17,367 bases of DNA from Sneathiella sp. GTDB taxonomy: Bacteria; Pseudomonadota; Alphaproteobacteria; Sneathiellales; Sneathiellaceae. The DNA is taken from the NCBI GenBank assembly GCA_002732675.1, contig NVRR01000035.1, forward strand, positions 1 through 17,367, in the 5' to 3' direction. The position numbers and the translations under genes were made by a program. The notes beneath the pieces were generated by a model. It worked only from the letters and a program-made list of their open reading frames with translations. It searched no databases and was not told the DNA's origin. Shown in pieces: positions 7,273-15,051 of the stretch; the stretch's first letter is position 1, and each line of letters opens with the position of its first letter.

Positions 7273-8184
7273 CTAGGCTCCGGGTTTACGGCGCTCCAAC
7301 CCGTCAATAAAGGCAATGATTTCAGCGGAGACTATTTCCGGCGCTTCGTGGGTCACCCAATGGGTGACATCGGGCAGCCGGATCACCTTCAAATCAGCAA
7401 CGAAATCATCCAGACCATCGAGATTTTCCGCGATCAGCGCATGGTCCTTCTCCCCCCAAATCACCAATGTCGGGACTGAGACTTTGAAATCAGCGGGATC
7501 GAGCCCGAATCCCCGCCCCATTTCGTCCGGCTTGGCGGGCGTGAGCGTTGAGGCCCGATAATAGTTGAGCATGGATTGAAGCGCGCCTTCGCGATTCCAC
7601 GCCATTAAATAGGCTTGCCGATCCTCTTCGGTCATTTGCCCCCGTGCCAGATGCGCCTTGAAGGTCCAGTCCATGAGCCATTCGGCATCATTGGCCAGCA
7701 TCTTGCCTTCTATGCCTTCATTGCGAAAATAGGCCATATACTGGCTTTGCGCGATCTGTTGTTCATTGTTGGAAAGCAGCTCCGAGAAGATATAGGGATG
7801 CGGGCCGTTGAGGATAATCAAGCCCTTGATCCTTTCCGGATAGGCAATAGCGACGGCCCAGGCAACCCCGGCGCCCCAGTCATGGGCCGCCAGATAAAAG
7901 CTGTCTTTCCCCAAATGATCCGCGAGCTTCAAAACGTCGCCCACCAGATGCTTGATACGGTAGGCGGCAATGCCATCTGGCTTATCGGAAAGATTATAGC
8001 CACGCATGTCCGGGGCAACGGCGTGATATTTCGCGCCAATTGCGGGCAGCTGTTGTTTCCAGGTGTACCAGAATTCGGGAAAGCCATGGAGCAACAGGAC
8101 AAGCTCGTCATTCCCGGCACCGCACTCCGCATAATGCAGATTTATATCGCCAAGATGTGCCGTGTCATGGGTTATTGTCGTCAT
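7273..8184 (-). CDS. Alpha/beta-fold hydrolase, soluble epoxide hydrolase-like
   Basis: A cytosolic 303-residue hydrolase without signal peptide. Visible catalytic elements are the oxyanion-loop motif HGFPE (33-37), the nucleophile Asp102 in HDWGAG (101-106), an acid candidate Asp247 in WGEKDH (243-248) and His275 in VTHW (273-276). The cap domain carries Tyr152 in YMAYF and Tyr208/209 in NYYRA, matching the two tyrosines that activate the epoxide ring in soluble epoxide hydrolases. Haloalkane or haloacetate dehalogenases share the Asp nucleophile and fold, but the paired cap tyrosines favour an epoxide hydrolase. The substrate is unknown. The ATG at 8184 lies inside the last codons of trmJ (20-base overlap), with AAGGA (complement of 8193-8197) eight bases upstream. 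It ends the long minus-strand operon. Confidence 0.87.
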   Translation of the reverse strand: MTTITHDTAHLGDINLHYAECGAGNDELVLLLHGFPEFWYTWKQQLPAIGAKYHAVAPDMRGYNLSDKPDGIAAYRIKHLVGDVLKLADHLGKDSFYLAAHDWGAGVAWAVAIAYPERIKGLIILNGPHPYIFSELLSNNEQQIAQSQYMAYFRNEGIEGKMLANDAEWLMDWTFKAHLARGQMTEEDRQAYLMAWNREGALQSMLNYYRASTLTPAKPDEMGRGFGLDPADFKVSVPTLVIWGEKDHALIAENLDGLDDFVADLKVIRLPDVTHWVTHEAPEIVSAEIIAFIDGLERRKPGA

Positions 8185-8920
8185 TATTTTTATCCTTCGG
8201 CGTCATGCTAAGGCCCTTTATTATACCCTGAAAGGCCCGCACATCAGATTCCACCAGGCCGAGCCGATGGAACATGCTGCGCATATTGCGTAAAATCACG
8301 TTTTTCCGGGTCGGAATCGGATCGAAATAGCCGTGATTATTAAGCTCCCGCTCAATCCGCGCCAGAAGATGTCCAAGTTCTTCCTTGGTTGCCGGACGTT
8401 CCTCATTCAGGATCCAGCTTGGCGGCGTGTCGTCTGCTGTCTGAAACCATTCATAGCCGACAAGCAGGACGGCTTGCGCCAGATTAATCGATGAAAAATC
8501 CGGATTGAGCGGTACCGAAATAATACTGTCGGCCAGCGTCACATCATTGATGGACAATCCGACGCTTTCCTTGCCAAACAGAATACCCGTTGCAACGCGG
8601 GTATTGGCGGCCTCCCGCAGCTCTGCTGCTGCCGCATTCGGCGTCAGAATTTTTTTGATGGCATCCCGGCCCCGCGCCGTTGTTGCATAAACGGTTTGCA
8701 AATCGGCGATGGCGTCGGCAGTAGTCTCGAACACCCGCACGCCATCGAGAACCTTGTCAGCCTTGGACGCCATGGCGACAGCCCGCTCATTCGGCCAGCC
8801 GTCGCGGGGCTTCACAAGGCGCAAATCGGTGAGGCCGAAATTAAGCATAGCCCGCGCCGCGGCGCCAATATTCTCGCCCATTTGCGGCTCAACCAGAATA
8901 ATGACAGGCGCGCTAGACAT
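8165..8920 (-). CDS. trmJ: tRNA (cytidine/uridine-32) 2'-O-methyltransferase, TrmJ-like SPOUT enzyme
   Basis: An S-adenosylmethionine-dependent 2'-O-methyltransferase of the SpoU/TrmH group. From the ATG at 8920 it has 251 residues, close to E. coli TrmJ (246). Visible motifs are ENIGAAARAM (16-25), LFGKESVGL (114-122), where many relatives have GRExxGL, and SSINLAQAV (143-151), together forming the knotted cofactor site. I assign tRNA position 32 from overall resemblance to TrmJ; another RNA target cannot be excluded. The frame is open further upstream into cimA, but ATG 8920 shares one base with the cimA stop (TAATG) and begins at the conserved domain. The C-terminal residues after about position 240 form an Asp/Asn-rich tail encoded by the region overlapping the hydrolase start. 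Confidence 0.88.
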   Translation of the reverse strand: MSSAPVIILVEPQMGENIGAAARAMLNFGLTDLRLVKPRDGWPNERAVAMASKADKVLDGVRVFETTADAIADLQTVYATTARGRDAIKKILTPNAAAAELREAANTRVATGILFGKESVGLSINDVTLADSIISVPLNPDFSSINLAQAVLLVGYEWFQTADDTPPSWILNEERPATKEELGHLLARIERELNNHGYFDPIPTRKNVILRNMRSMFHRLGLVESDVRAFQGIIKGLSMTPKDKNNDDNNP

Positions 8921-10524
8921 TACTTGCTGGCAGGCGCACCAGCGCGGTAGAGTTTGTAGGTGATGCTGTCTATCAGCGCGGCAAAGGACGCATCGACAAT
9001 ATTTGGCGATACCCCAACGGTGAACCAACGTTTGTTGGAACTATCGGTGCTTTCAATCAACACCCGTGTCACCGCCTCGGTCCCCGAAGTGAGGATACGC
9101 ACCTTGAAATCCACAAGCCGCAGATCATCAATGAATTCGGAATACTTCCCCAAGTCCTTGCGAAGCGCACTGTCGAGGGCATTGACGGGACCATTGCCCT
9201 CCCCCACAGACATATACCGCTCTCCATCCACCAAAATCTTGACTACGGCATCTGAGACGGTAAGCAATTCACCGCGAGCGTTATAACGGCGTTCCACTGA
9301 TACACGGAAGCTTTCCACATCAAAATATTTTGGCAACTGCCCCAAACGCCGGCGGGCCATCAGCTCAAAACTGGCAAGGGCGCCGTCATAGCTGAAGCCT
9401 TTAAATTCCCGCTCTTTGACCTCTTCAAGCAGGCGGTCGACTCTCGGGTCTTTCGGATCAAGGTCCAATCCGATATCGCGAAGCTGGGCGATTATATTGG
9501 ATCGACCCGCCTGATCGGAAACCAGCAAGTGACGCTTGTTGCCAACAATTGCAGGATCGATATGTTCATACGTCCTCGGGTCCTTTTCCACCGCCGACAC
9601 ATGCAGTCCGCCCTTATGGGCAAAGGCCGCCGCCCCCACATAGGCCTGATGCAGGTTGGGGGAACGGTTGAGGATATCATCCAGCAGACGCGAGATAGCT
9701 GTCAGGGCCTTCAGCCCGTCTTCATTGATCCCCGTATCGACCAGGGATTTAAACGGTTCTTTCAACACCAGCGACGGGATCAGCGAAATGATATTGGCAT
9801 TGCCGCAACGCTCGCCAAGGCCATTCAACGTCCCCTGCACTTGTCGGACACCGGCTTTTACGGCCATCAACGTATTGGCGACAGCATTTTCCGTATCATT
9901 ATGGGTATGGATGCCGAGATGACTTCCCGGAATATGTGCGGTGACCTCGGTGACGATGCGTTCTACTTCGCCGGGCAAGGTGCCGCCATTGGTATCGCAC
10001 AGCACCACCCAGCGGGCCCCGGCGTCATGAGCGGCTTTCAGGCAAGCCAAAGCAAATTCTGGATTGGACTTATAGCCATCAAAGAAATGCTCCGCATCAT
10101 ACATGGCCTCCCTGCCTTGGGCGACGGCCTCTTTAATGCTGTCAGAGATCATGGCGATATTCTCGGACTGCTCAATCCCGAGGGCCACATCCACATGAAA
10201 ATCCCAGCTTTTCCCAACAAGGCAAACGGCAGGCGTTTTCGCATTGAGAATGGCACTGAGCCCCGGATCGTTTGACGCACTCCGACCCGGACGACGGGTC
10301 ATACCAAAGGCGGTAAAGGTCGAATGTTTCAGCTCCGGCGGATTATTAAAAAACTCAGTATCGCCGGGATTGGCCCCGGGCCAGCCGCCTTCGATATAGT
10401 CAATCCCGAGGGCATCGAGCGCCTTGGCAATATTATTCTTATCCTCGACACTGAAATCCACGCCCTGCGTCTGCGCTCCGTCGCGCAAAGTGGTGTCAAA
10501 AAGATATAATCGTTCCCGTGCCAT
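8920..10524 (-). CDS. cimA: (R)-citramalate synthase
   Basis: Condenses pyruvate with acetyl-CoA to citramalate, giving 2-oxobutyrate for isoleucine without threonine. The 534-residue protein begins with a DRE-TIM metallolyase barrel: DTTLRDG (10-16), the metal-binding HTHND with His206 and His208, and GLGERCGN (235-242). The C-terminal region, about 400-530, fits a LeuA-type allosteric dimerisation domain. The DTTLRDGAQTQGVDFS opening and the length fit the CimA branch better than 2-isopropylmalate synthase, though substrate use cannot be proven by reading. The ATG at 10524 overlaps the cysS stop by one base (TAATG) and has GAGG five bases upstream; an upstream in-frame ATG at 10539 is less likely. 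Feedback inhibition by isoleucine is known in the family. Confidence 0.93.
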   Translation of the reverse strand: MARERLYLFDTTLRDGAQTQGVDFSVEDKNNIAKALDALGIDYIEGGWPGANPGDTEFFNNPPELKHSTFTAFGMTRRPGRSASNDPGLSAILNAKTPAVCLVGKSWDFHVDVALGIEQSENIAMISDSIKEAVAQGREAMYDAEHFFDGYKSNPEFALACLKAAHDAGARWVVLCDTNGGTLPGEVERIVTEVTAHIPGSHLGIHTHNDTENAVANTLMAVKAGVRQVQGTLNGLGERCGNANIISLIPSLVLKEPFKSLVDTGINEDGLKALTAISRLLDDILNRSPNLHQAYVGAAAFAHKGGLHVSAVEKDPRTYEHIDPAIVGNKRHLLVSDQAGRSNIIAQLRDIGLDLDPKDPRVDRLLEEVKEREFKGFSYDGALASFELMARRRLGQLPKYFDVESFRVSVERRYNARGELLTVSDAVVKILVDGERYMSVGEGNGPVNALDSALRKDLGKYSEFIDDLRLVDFKVRILTSGTEAVTRVLIESTDSSNKRWFTVGVSPNIVDASFAALIDSITYKLYRAGAPASK

Positions 10525-11960
10525 TACGCCCTCTTCCAATCAGTTGTGCCGCCAGGCATATCTTCCAGTATAATTCCGCGCGACTTCAAATGATCGCGAA
10601 TTTCATCGGATTTCGAAAAGTTCTTATTCTTCTTTTCCTTCAAACGTTCAGCAATAAGTTCATCAATTTCTATCCTAGAAATATTTGCATTCTCATTAGT
10701 AGAAATATCTATATCATCAGATGCAAGTACTTCTCTTCGCTGTGATATTTCACCTTGGAACCATTCTTTTTGATCGTATTCAAGCAAGCCTAATAGATTT
10801 CCACTCGCAATTAATTTCCCCTTGATTTTTGATCTTTCAGATTTTTCTTCTGCGGCCCAAAGTTTGCTCGTTAGGTCTTTTAATATTTTCAACGCTAGCG
10901 GAGTATTTAAGTCATCACACAGCGCTTCCACAAGGTCTTGGTCGGGCACCAAAGGACCTGTTTTGATATCTCTTACATCTTTGAGCGCATAATAGAAGCT
11001 ATCAATTCTCACCATTGCATCTTCCAGGCCCCAACTAGTCCAGTCCAAAGGTCGCCTGTAATGCGTTTCGAGTAGTTTGAGACGAATAGCTTCTCCTTTT
11101 CCTCTAACTTCCCCCAGCAAATCGCGCACGGTGCGAAAATTACCGAGGGATTTTGACATCTTATCGCCCTCGACAGTCAAAAATCCGTTATGCACCCAAT
11201 ATCGGGCGAACTCGGCGCCATCATGGGCGCAGCAGCTTTGTGCCACTTCATTCTCATGATGGGGGAAGATCAGATCGCGGCCACCGCCATGAATATCAAA
11301 GGTGATGCCAAGGGTCGCCTCGGACATGGCCGAGCATTCGATATGCCAACCGGGTCGCCCGCGACCCCAAGGGCTCTCCCATCCCGGTATATCGTCAGCG
11401 GAAGGTTTCCAGAGAACGAAATCGGCTGGATCTTTCTTATACGGCGCCACTTCCACCCGTGCACCGGCGATCATATCAGCGCGGTTACGGCCAGAGAGCT
11501 TGCCATAATCGGCCATGCTGGTGACATCGAAGAGCACATGCCCCTCGGCCTCATAGGCATGGCCCTTGTCGATCAGGGTCGTGATCATTTTGATCATGCC
11601 GTCGATATGTTCGGTCGCACGAGGCTCTATATCGGGCGGCAAAGCATTCAATGCCGCCATATCCGCATGATAGGCTTCCGTTGTCCGCCGTGTGAGCTCA
11701 TCAATACTCTCACCGTTGGCGTCCGCCGCCGTGATGATCTTGTCTTCCACATCTGTGATATTGCGCACGTACGTCAGGTCATAGCCCAGATGCCGCAGCA
11801 ACCGCGCCAGCACGTCAAAAATCACCACGGGCCGCGCATTGCCAATATGGGCGAGGTCATACACAGTCGGTCCGCAGACATACATGCCGACTTTGCCCGG
11901 CACCAGTGGCACAAATTCCTGCTTTTCGCGCTTAGCGGTATTGTAAAGAGTAAGAGCCAT
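10524..11960 (-). CDS. cysS: Cysteinyl-tRNA synthetase
   Basis: A class I aminoacyl-tRNA synthetase charging tRNA-Cys; 478 residues, slightly longer than the usual 460. All catalytic elements are visible: zinc ligands Cys29, Cys209, His234 and Glu238, the HIGH equivalent HIGN (38-41), and KMSKS (267-271). The C-terminal third, from about residue 347, holds the DALR and anticodon-binding parts and becomes rich in Lys, Glu, Asn, Ile and Ser, with an insertion-like polar stretch at about 403-430. The DNA of this part is much more AT-rich than the rest of the gene. The frame stays open, so the gene looks functional. The start is nine bases after the gltX stop, and the stop overlaps the cimA start. 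Confidence 0.97.
   Translation of the reverse strand: MALTLYNTAKREKQEFVPLVPGKVGMYVCGPTVYDLAHIGNARPVVIFDVLARLLRHLGYDLTYVRNITDVEDKIITAADANGESIDELTRRTTEAYHADMAALNALPPDIEPRATEHIDGMIKMITTLIDKGHAYEAEGHVLFDVTSMADYGKLSGRNRADMIAGARVEVAPYKKDPADFVLWKPSADDIPGWESPWGRGRPGWHIECSAMSEATLGITFDIHGGGRDLIFPHHENEVAQSCCAHDGAEFARYWVHNGFLTVEGDKMSKSLGNFRTVRDLLGEVRGKGEAIRLKLLETHYRRPLDWTSWGLEDAMVRIDSFYYALKDVRDIKTGPLVPDQDLVEALCDDLNTPLALKILKDLTSKLWAAEEKSERSKIKGKLIASGNLLGLLEYDQKEWFQGEISQRREVLASDDIDISTNENANISRIEIDELIAERLKEKKNKNFSKSDEIRDHLKSRGIILEDMPGGTTDWKRA
10561..11100. other. AT-rich compositional island inside cysS
   Basis: Hand counts in 60-base rows give 42% GC for 10561-10620, then 30, 32, 33, 40 and 37% for 10621-10920 (103 of 300 bases, 34%), then 48, 45 and 45% to 11100, returning to 52% in the next row and 55% near 11221-11280. 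The strongest part corresponds to cysS residues about 347-446. No inverted-repeat ends, direct repeats or inserted reading frame are visible, so it is not an insertion element. Confidence 0.8.
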
Positions 11961-11969
11961 CGTCTGTTC

Positions 11970-13301
11970 CTATGCCGCCTTGCCGGAAAGCCGAGCGAGT
12001 GTTTTTTCACGGCCAATCAGTGGCAGCAAAGTATTCATCCCCGGCCCGTGGGGCTTGCCCGTGAGCGCGAGACGGAGCGGCATAAAAAGCTCCTTGCCCT
12101 TGGCACCCGTCTTCTCCTTGACGGCGGTCGTCCAGCTTTTCCAGCTTTCCAGAGTAAAATCACCGTCGGGCAGTAAATCCGCCGCAACTTTCAGGAAGGC
12201 CGCATCTTCGACCACCGGCGCCACCGATCCCTCGACCACTTGCCACCAGTCATTGATATCGCTCAATACGGCGAGGTTCTTGCGAATGGCCAGCCAGAAT
12301 TCTTCACTGGCACCGCCCAGCGACACCCGGTCTTTTACATCTGCCCAGTCGAGCTCATGCAAAAGCTTGGCGTTGAGGTTTAAAAGCTCCGCCGGATCAA
12401 ACTTTGCGGCGGCGCGACTGAAACGGCCCATATCGAAGCCGTCCACCAGCGCCTGCAAGTTACGACGGATTTCCACATTATCGGAAGTCCCCAAACGGGC
12501 GAGCAGGCTATTGACGGTCATGGCTTCAATCCCGCTCTCCCGCATTTCCCGAAGGCTCTGGCTGCCTTCACGCTTGGATAGCGGTCCGCCCTCCGGCCCC
12601 ATCAGCAATGGCAAATGGGCAAACGCCGGAACCTTGGCGCCAAGGGCGTTGAAAATCTGGATATGCAAAGCGGTGTTGCTGACATGATCTTCCCCGCGGA
12701 TCACATGGCTGATGGCGAAATCAATATCATCGACCACGGACGGCAGATGATAGAGTGGCCGCCCATCGGAGCGAATAAGAACGGGGTCGGACATGCTGGC
12801 GCAATCGACTTCGACCAGTCCCCTCACCTCGTCCTTCCAGACAACGACATTCTGTTCCAGCAGGAAACGCCAATGGGGTTTGCGGCCCTCGGCTTCATAG
12901 GCAGCTATCTGATCTTTACTAAGATCAAGGGCAGCGCGGTCATAGACCGGGGGGAGTTTGCGGGCGAGCTGACGCTTGCGCTTGTAGTCCAACTCCTCAC
13001 TAGTCTCATAGCAAGCATAGAGCCGTCCGGCATCGCGCAATGTTGTGAACGCCGCGTCATAGGCATCCGAGCGATCGGACTGCTTTTTCAGCTCCGACCA
13101 TTCCAGCCCAAGCCATATCAGGTCTTCCTGAATGCCGAGCGCATATTCCTCGGTCGAGCGCTCCGCGTCCGTATCATCCAGACGTAGCACCATGCCGCCG
13201 CCCAGCTTTCTGGCATAGAGCCAGTTGATCAGAGCAAGGCGGGCATTGCCAACATGAAGATATCCTGTCGGGCTCGGCGCAAAGCGAAGTTTTACGGTCA
13301 T
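11970..13301 (-). CDS. gltX: Glutamyl-tRNA synthetase (non-canonical signature motifs)
   Basis: A class I synthetase attaching glutamate to tRNA; 443 residues, a little shorter than E. coli GltX (471). The N-terminal RFAPSPTGYLHVGNARLAL (6-24) contains HVGN (16-19) in place of HIGH, and PLSKREGS (240-247) carries the KMSKS-equivalent LSKR. The cysteine-rich zinc insert of E. coli GluRS is missing: only Cys97 remains in YACYE. GlnRS is unlikely because of the length and motif set. Alphaproteobacteria often have two GluRS copies, and this variant may be the second type; whether it charges tRNA-Glu only or also tRNA-Gln (for GatCAB) is unknown. The ATG overlaps the nadE stop by four bases (ATGA). 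Confidence 0.94.
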   Translation of the reverse strand: MTVKLRFAPSPTGYLHVGNARLALINWLYARKLGGGMVLRLDDTDAERSTEEYALGIQEDLIWLGLEWSELKKQSDRSDAYDAAFTTLRDAGRLYACYETSEELDYKRKRQLARKLPPVYDRAALDLSKDQIAAYEAEGRKPHWRFLLEQNVVVWKDEVRGLVEVDCASMSDPVLIRSDGRPLYHLPSVVDDIDFAISHVIRGEDHVSNTALHIQIFNALGAKVPAFAHLPLLMGPEGGPLSKREGSQSLREMRESGIEAMTVNSLLARLGTSDNVEIRRNLQALVDGFDMGRFSRAAAKFDPAELLNLNAKLLHELDWADVKDRVSLGGASEEFWLAIRKNLAVLSDINDWWQVVEGSVAPVVEDAAFLKVAADLLPDGDFTLESWKSWTTAVKEKTGAKGKELFMPLRLALTGKPHGPGMNTLLPLIGREKTLARLSGKAA

Positions 13302-14962
13302 CTTGTGTCTCTAAATCCATTTGTAATGGGATAGCGCCGGTCGCGGCCGAAGTTACGGGTCGAGATTTTGACGCCCGGAGGCGACTGCCGACGTTTATAT
13401 TCGGCAATATACAGCAAATTCTGGATCCGGCTAATAGTTGCGACCTCATATCCCGCGTCTACCAACTCGGCAAAGGACTTTTCCTCCTCAACAAGCCCGT
13501 GGAGGATACCATCCAGTATTTCATAGGGCGGCAGGCTGTCCTGGTCTTTCTGGTCTTCGCGGAGCTCCGCCGTGGGCGGCTTGGTAATGACATTGACGGG
13601 CATCACGACGCCGTCAGGTCCCTTAAACAGCGGCGAATGATGGCTGTTGCGCCACTCGGACAGTTTGAAGCAATCCATTTTATAGACATCTTTTAACACC
13701 GAATAACCGCCGCACATGTCGCCATAAAGGGTCGCATAGCCCACAGACATTTCCGACTTGTTGCCGGTGGTCAGCACCATGGATCCAAGCTTGTTGGAGA
13801 GCGCCATCAGCGTGACGCCCCGTATCCGAGACTGAATATTTTCTTCGGCGGTGTCGGGCTCCCGCCCCGTAAATGCGTCCGATAACATCCCGTCAAAAGC
13901 GTCTACCGCCGGAGCAATGGAAATGCTGTCGAGCCGTGTGCCCAGCATTCTGGCGCATTCCGCCGCGTCATCAAGACTCTCGGCCGAGGTGAATTTTGAT
14001 GGCATCATGACGCAATGAACCCGCTCCGCGCCCAAAGCATCAACGGCGACGGCGGCGCTCAACGCACTATCGATGCCGCCAGAAAGGCCAAGAACGACAC
14101 CGGGAAACCGGTTCTTCTCCACATAATCCTTCAGACCCAGGACCATGGCATGATAAATTCGTTCCAGCGGTGCGCCGGGATCTGCAATTTCACTGGTCGC
14201 GCAGACCCAGCCGCCGTCGGCGTTGCGTTCCCAGTCGGTGACGACCAGATCTTCCTTCCAGCTCGGCATCTGAACCGGCAAAGAGCGGTCGGCGTTGAGC
14301 ACGAAGGACGCCCCGTCAAAGACCAGCTCATCCTGCCCGCCGATCTGGTTGAGATATATGAGCGGCAGGCCCGTCTCCGTTACCCGCTCCACAGCAAAGT
14401 TCAGACGCTCGTCAGATTTCTGATGGTCGTATGGGCTGCCGTTCGGGATGATCAACATCTCCGCCCCGGTTTCCTCCAAGCATTCCGCCACATCCGAATA
14501 CCACATATCCTCGCAGATCATGACGCCAAGACGTACGCCCTTGAACGGGATGGGGCCCGGCAATGGCCCTGCTTCAAAAATCCGGATTTCATCGAAAACG
14601 CCGTAATTGGGGAGTTTGCTCTTGAACCGGCGGGCGGAGATTTTCCCCTCTTCCAGCAAGCAGACAGCATTATAAAGCTTGCCGTCCTCCACCAAAGGGG
14701 CGGTCATCAGCATTGCCGGGCCACCATCCAGGGTTTGCTCGGCAAGTTCGTCCATGGCTGCGGCGGCGGCACTTTGAAACGCTGGCTTCAGCACCAGATC
14801 TTCCGGTGGATAGCCAGTCAGAAACAGCTCCGGAAAGACCACAAGATCCGCGCCTAACGCCTCGGCTTCGCGGCGAAACTCAAGGGCAAGGGCTTTGTTC
14901 GCGTCAATTTTGCCAAGAGTCGGATTGGCCTGGGCCAACGCTATTTTCAATTTATCCGTCAT
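13298..14962 (-). CDS. nadE: Glutamine-dependent NAD+ synthetase
   Basis: Catalyses the last step of NAD+ formation, amidating nicotinate adenine dinucleotide with ammonia released from glutamine. The 554-residue, two-domain form is clear. The N-terminal nitrilase-like glutaminase has the triad Glu45 (FPEL), Lys116 (KLPNYGVFDE) and Cys150 (CEDMW), and the C-terminal synthetase carries the pyrophosphatase loop SGGIDS (294-299) followed by TTGNKSEMSVGY. It therefore uses glutamine rather than free ammonia. It is the first gene of the nadE-gltX-cysS-cimA-trmJ-hydrolase run and overlaps gltX by four bases. I see no strong Shine-Dalgarno before the ATG at 14962; a perfect 10-base palindrome AGAAATTTCT lies two bases upstream (14965-14974). 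Confidence 0.97.
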   Translation of the reverse strand: MTDKLKIALAQANPTLGKIDANKALALEFRREAEALGADLVVFPELFLTGYPPEDLVLKPAFQSAAAAAMDELAEQTLDGGPAMLMTAPLVEDGKLYNAVCLLEEGKISARRFKSKLPNYGVFDEIRIFEAGPLPGPIPFKGVRLGVMICEDMWYSDVAECLEETGAEMLIIPNGSPYDHQKSDERLNFAVERVTETGLPLIYLNQIGGQDELVFDGASFVLNADRSLPVQMPSWKEDLVVTDWERNADGGWVCATSEIADPGAPLERIYHAMVLGLKDYVEKNRFPGVVLGLSGGIDSALSAAVAVDALGAERVHCVMMPSKFTSAESLDDAAECARMLGTRLDSISIAPAVDAFDGMLSDAFTGREPDTAEENIQSRIRGVTLMALSNKLGSMVLTTGNKSEMSVGYATLYGDMCGGYSVLKDVYKMDCFKLSEWRNSHHSPLFKGPDGVVMPVNVITKPPTAELREDQKDQDSLPPYEILDGILHGLVEEEKSFAELVDAGYEVATISRIQNLLYIAEYKRRQSPPGVKISTRNFGRDRRYPITNGFRDTR

Positions 14963-15035
14963 GCAGAAATTTCTAACCCGTTATCACGGATTTATCCATG
15001 CCTTTTAGAACAAAAAGACCGAATTACACGGATAA

Positions 15036-15051
15036 ACCCCGCACCAGGGGT
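15036..15051 (-). terminator. Weak hairpin after the MFS transporter gene
   Basis: On the minus strand ACCCC and GGGGT (15047-15051 with 15036-15040) pair around a 6-base loop, beginning within the transporter stop codon and followed by TTTAT. The stem is only five pairs and the T-tract is short, so it may attenuate rather than stop transcription. If weak, nadE could be partly cotranscribed with the transporter. Confidence 0.35.

Noticed and set aside
7615..8211. Plus-strand open frame of 198 codons opposite the hydrolase
   Set aside because: Antisense to a gene with a full catalytic triad; no independent evidence of coding.
8921..9028. Upstream extension of trmJ into cimA
   Set aside because: The added residues are Cys/Arg-rich and unlike the family; ATG 8920 forms a TAATG junction and begins at the conserved domain.
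9529..10275. Plus-strand open frame of 248 codons opposite cimA
   Set aside because: Antisense to a clear cimA with no domain and no ribosome-binding site.
10561..11100. AT-rich cysS patch considered as an insertion element or genomic-island end
   Set aside because: The reading frame continues through it, no terminal repeats or target duplication are visible, and no extra gene is present.
11190..12176. Long plus-strand open frame (328 codons) opposite cysS and gltX
   Set aside because: It spans the 5' part of cysS and the 3' end of gltX, both with complete catalytic motifs, and its translation has no recognisable domain; it is an antisense shadow.
14015..14857. Plus-strand open frame of 280 codons opposite nadE
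   Set aside because: It lies wholly inside nadE, whose glutaminase and synthetase residues are intact; low stop frequency in GC-rich antisense explains it.
14992..15036. Near-repeat CACGGATTTA / CACGGATAAA upstream of nadE, considered as an operator
   Set aside because: Only about seven bases match exactly and no regulator site that I know fits; likely chance.
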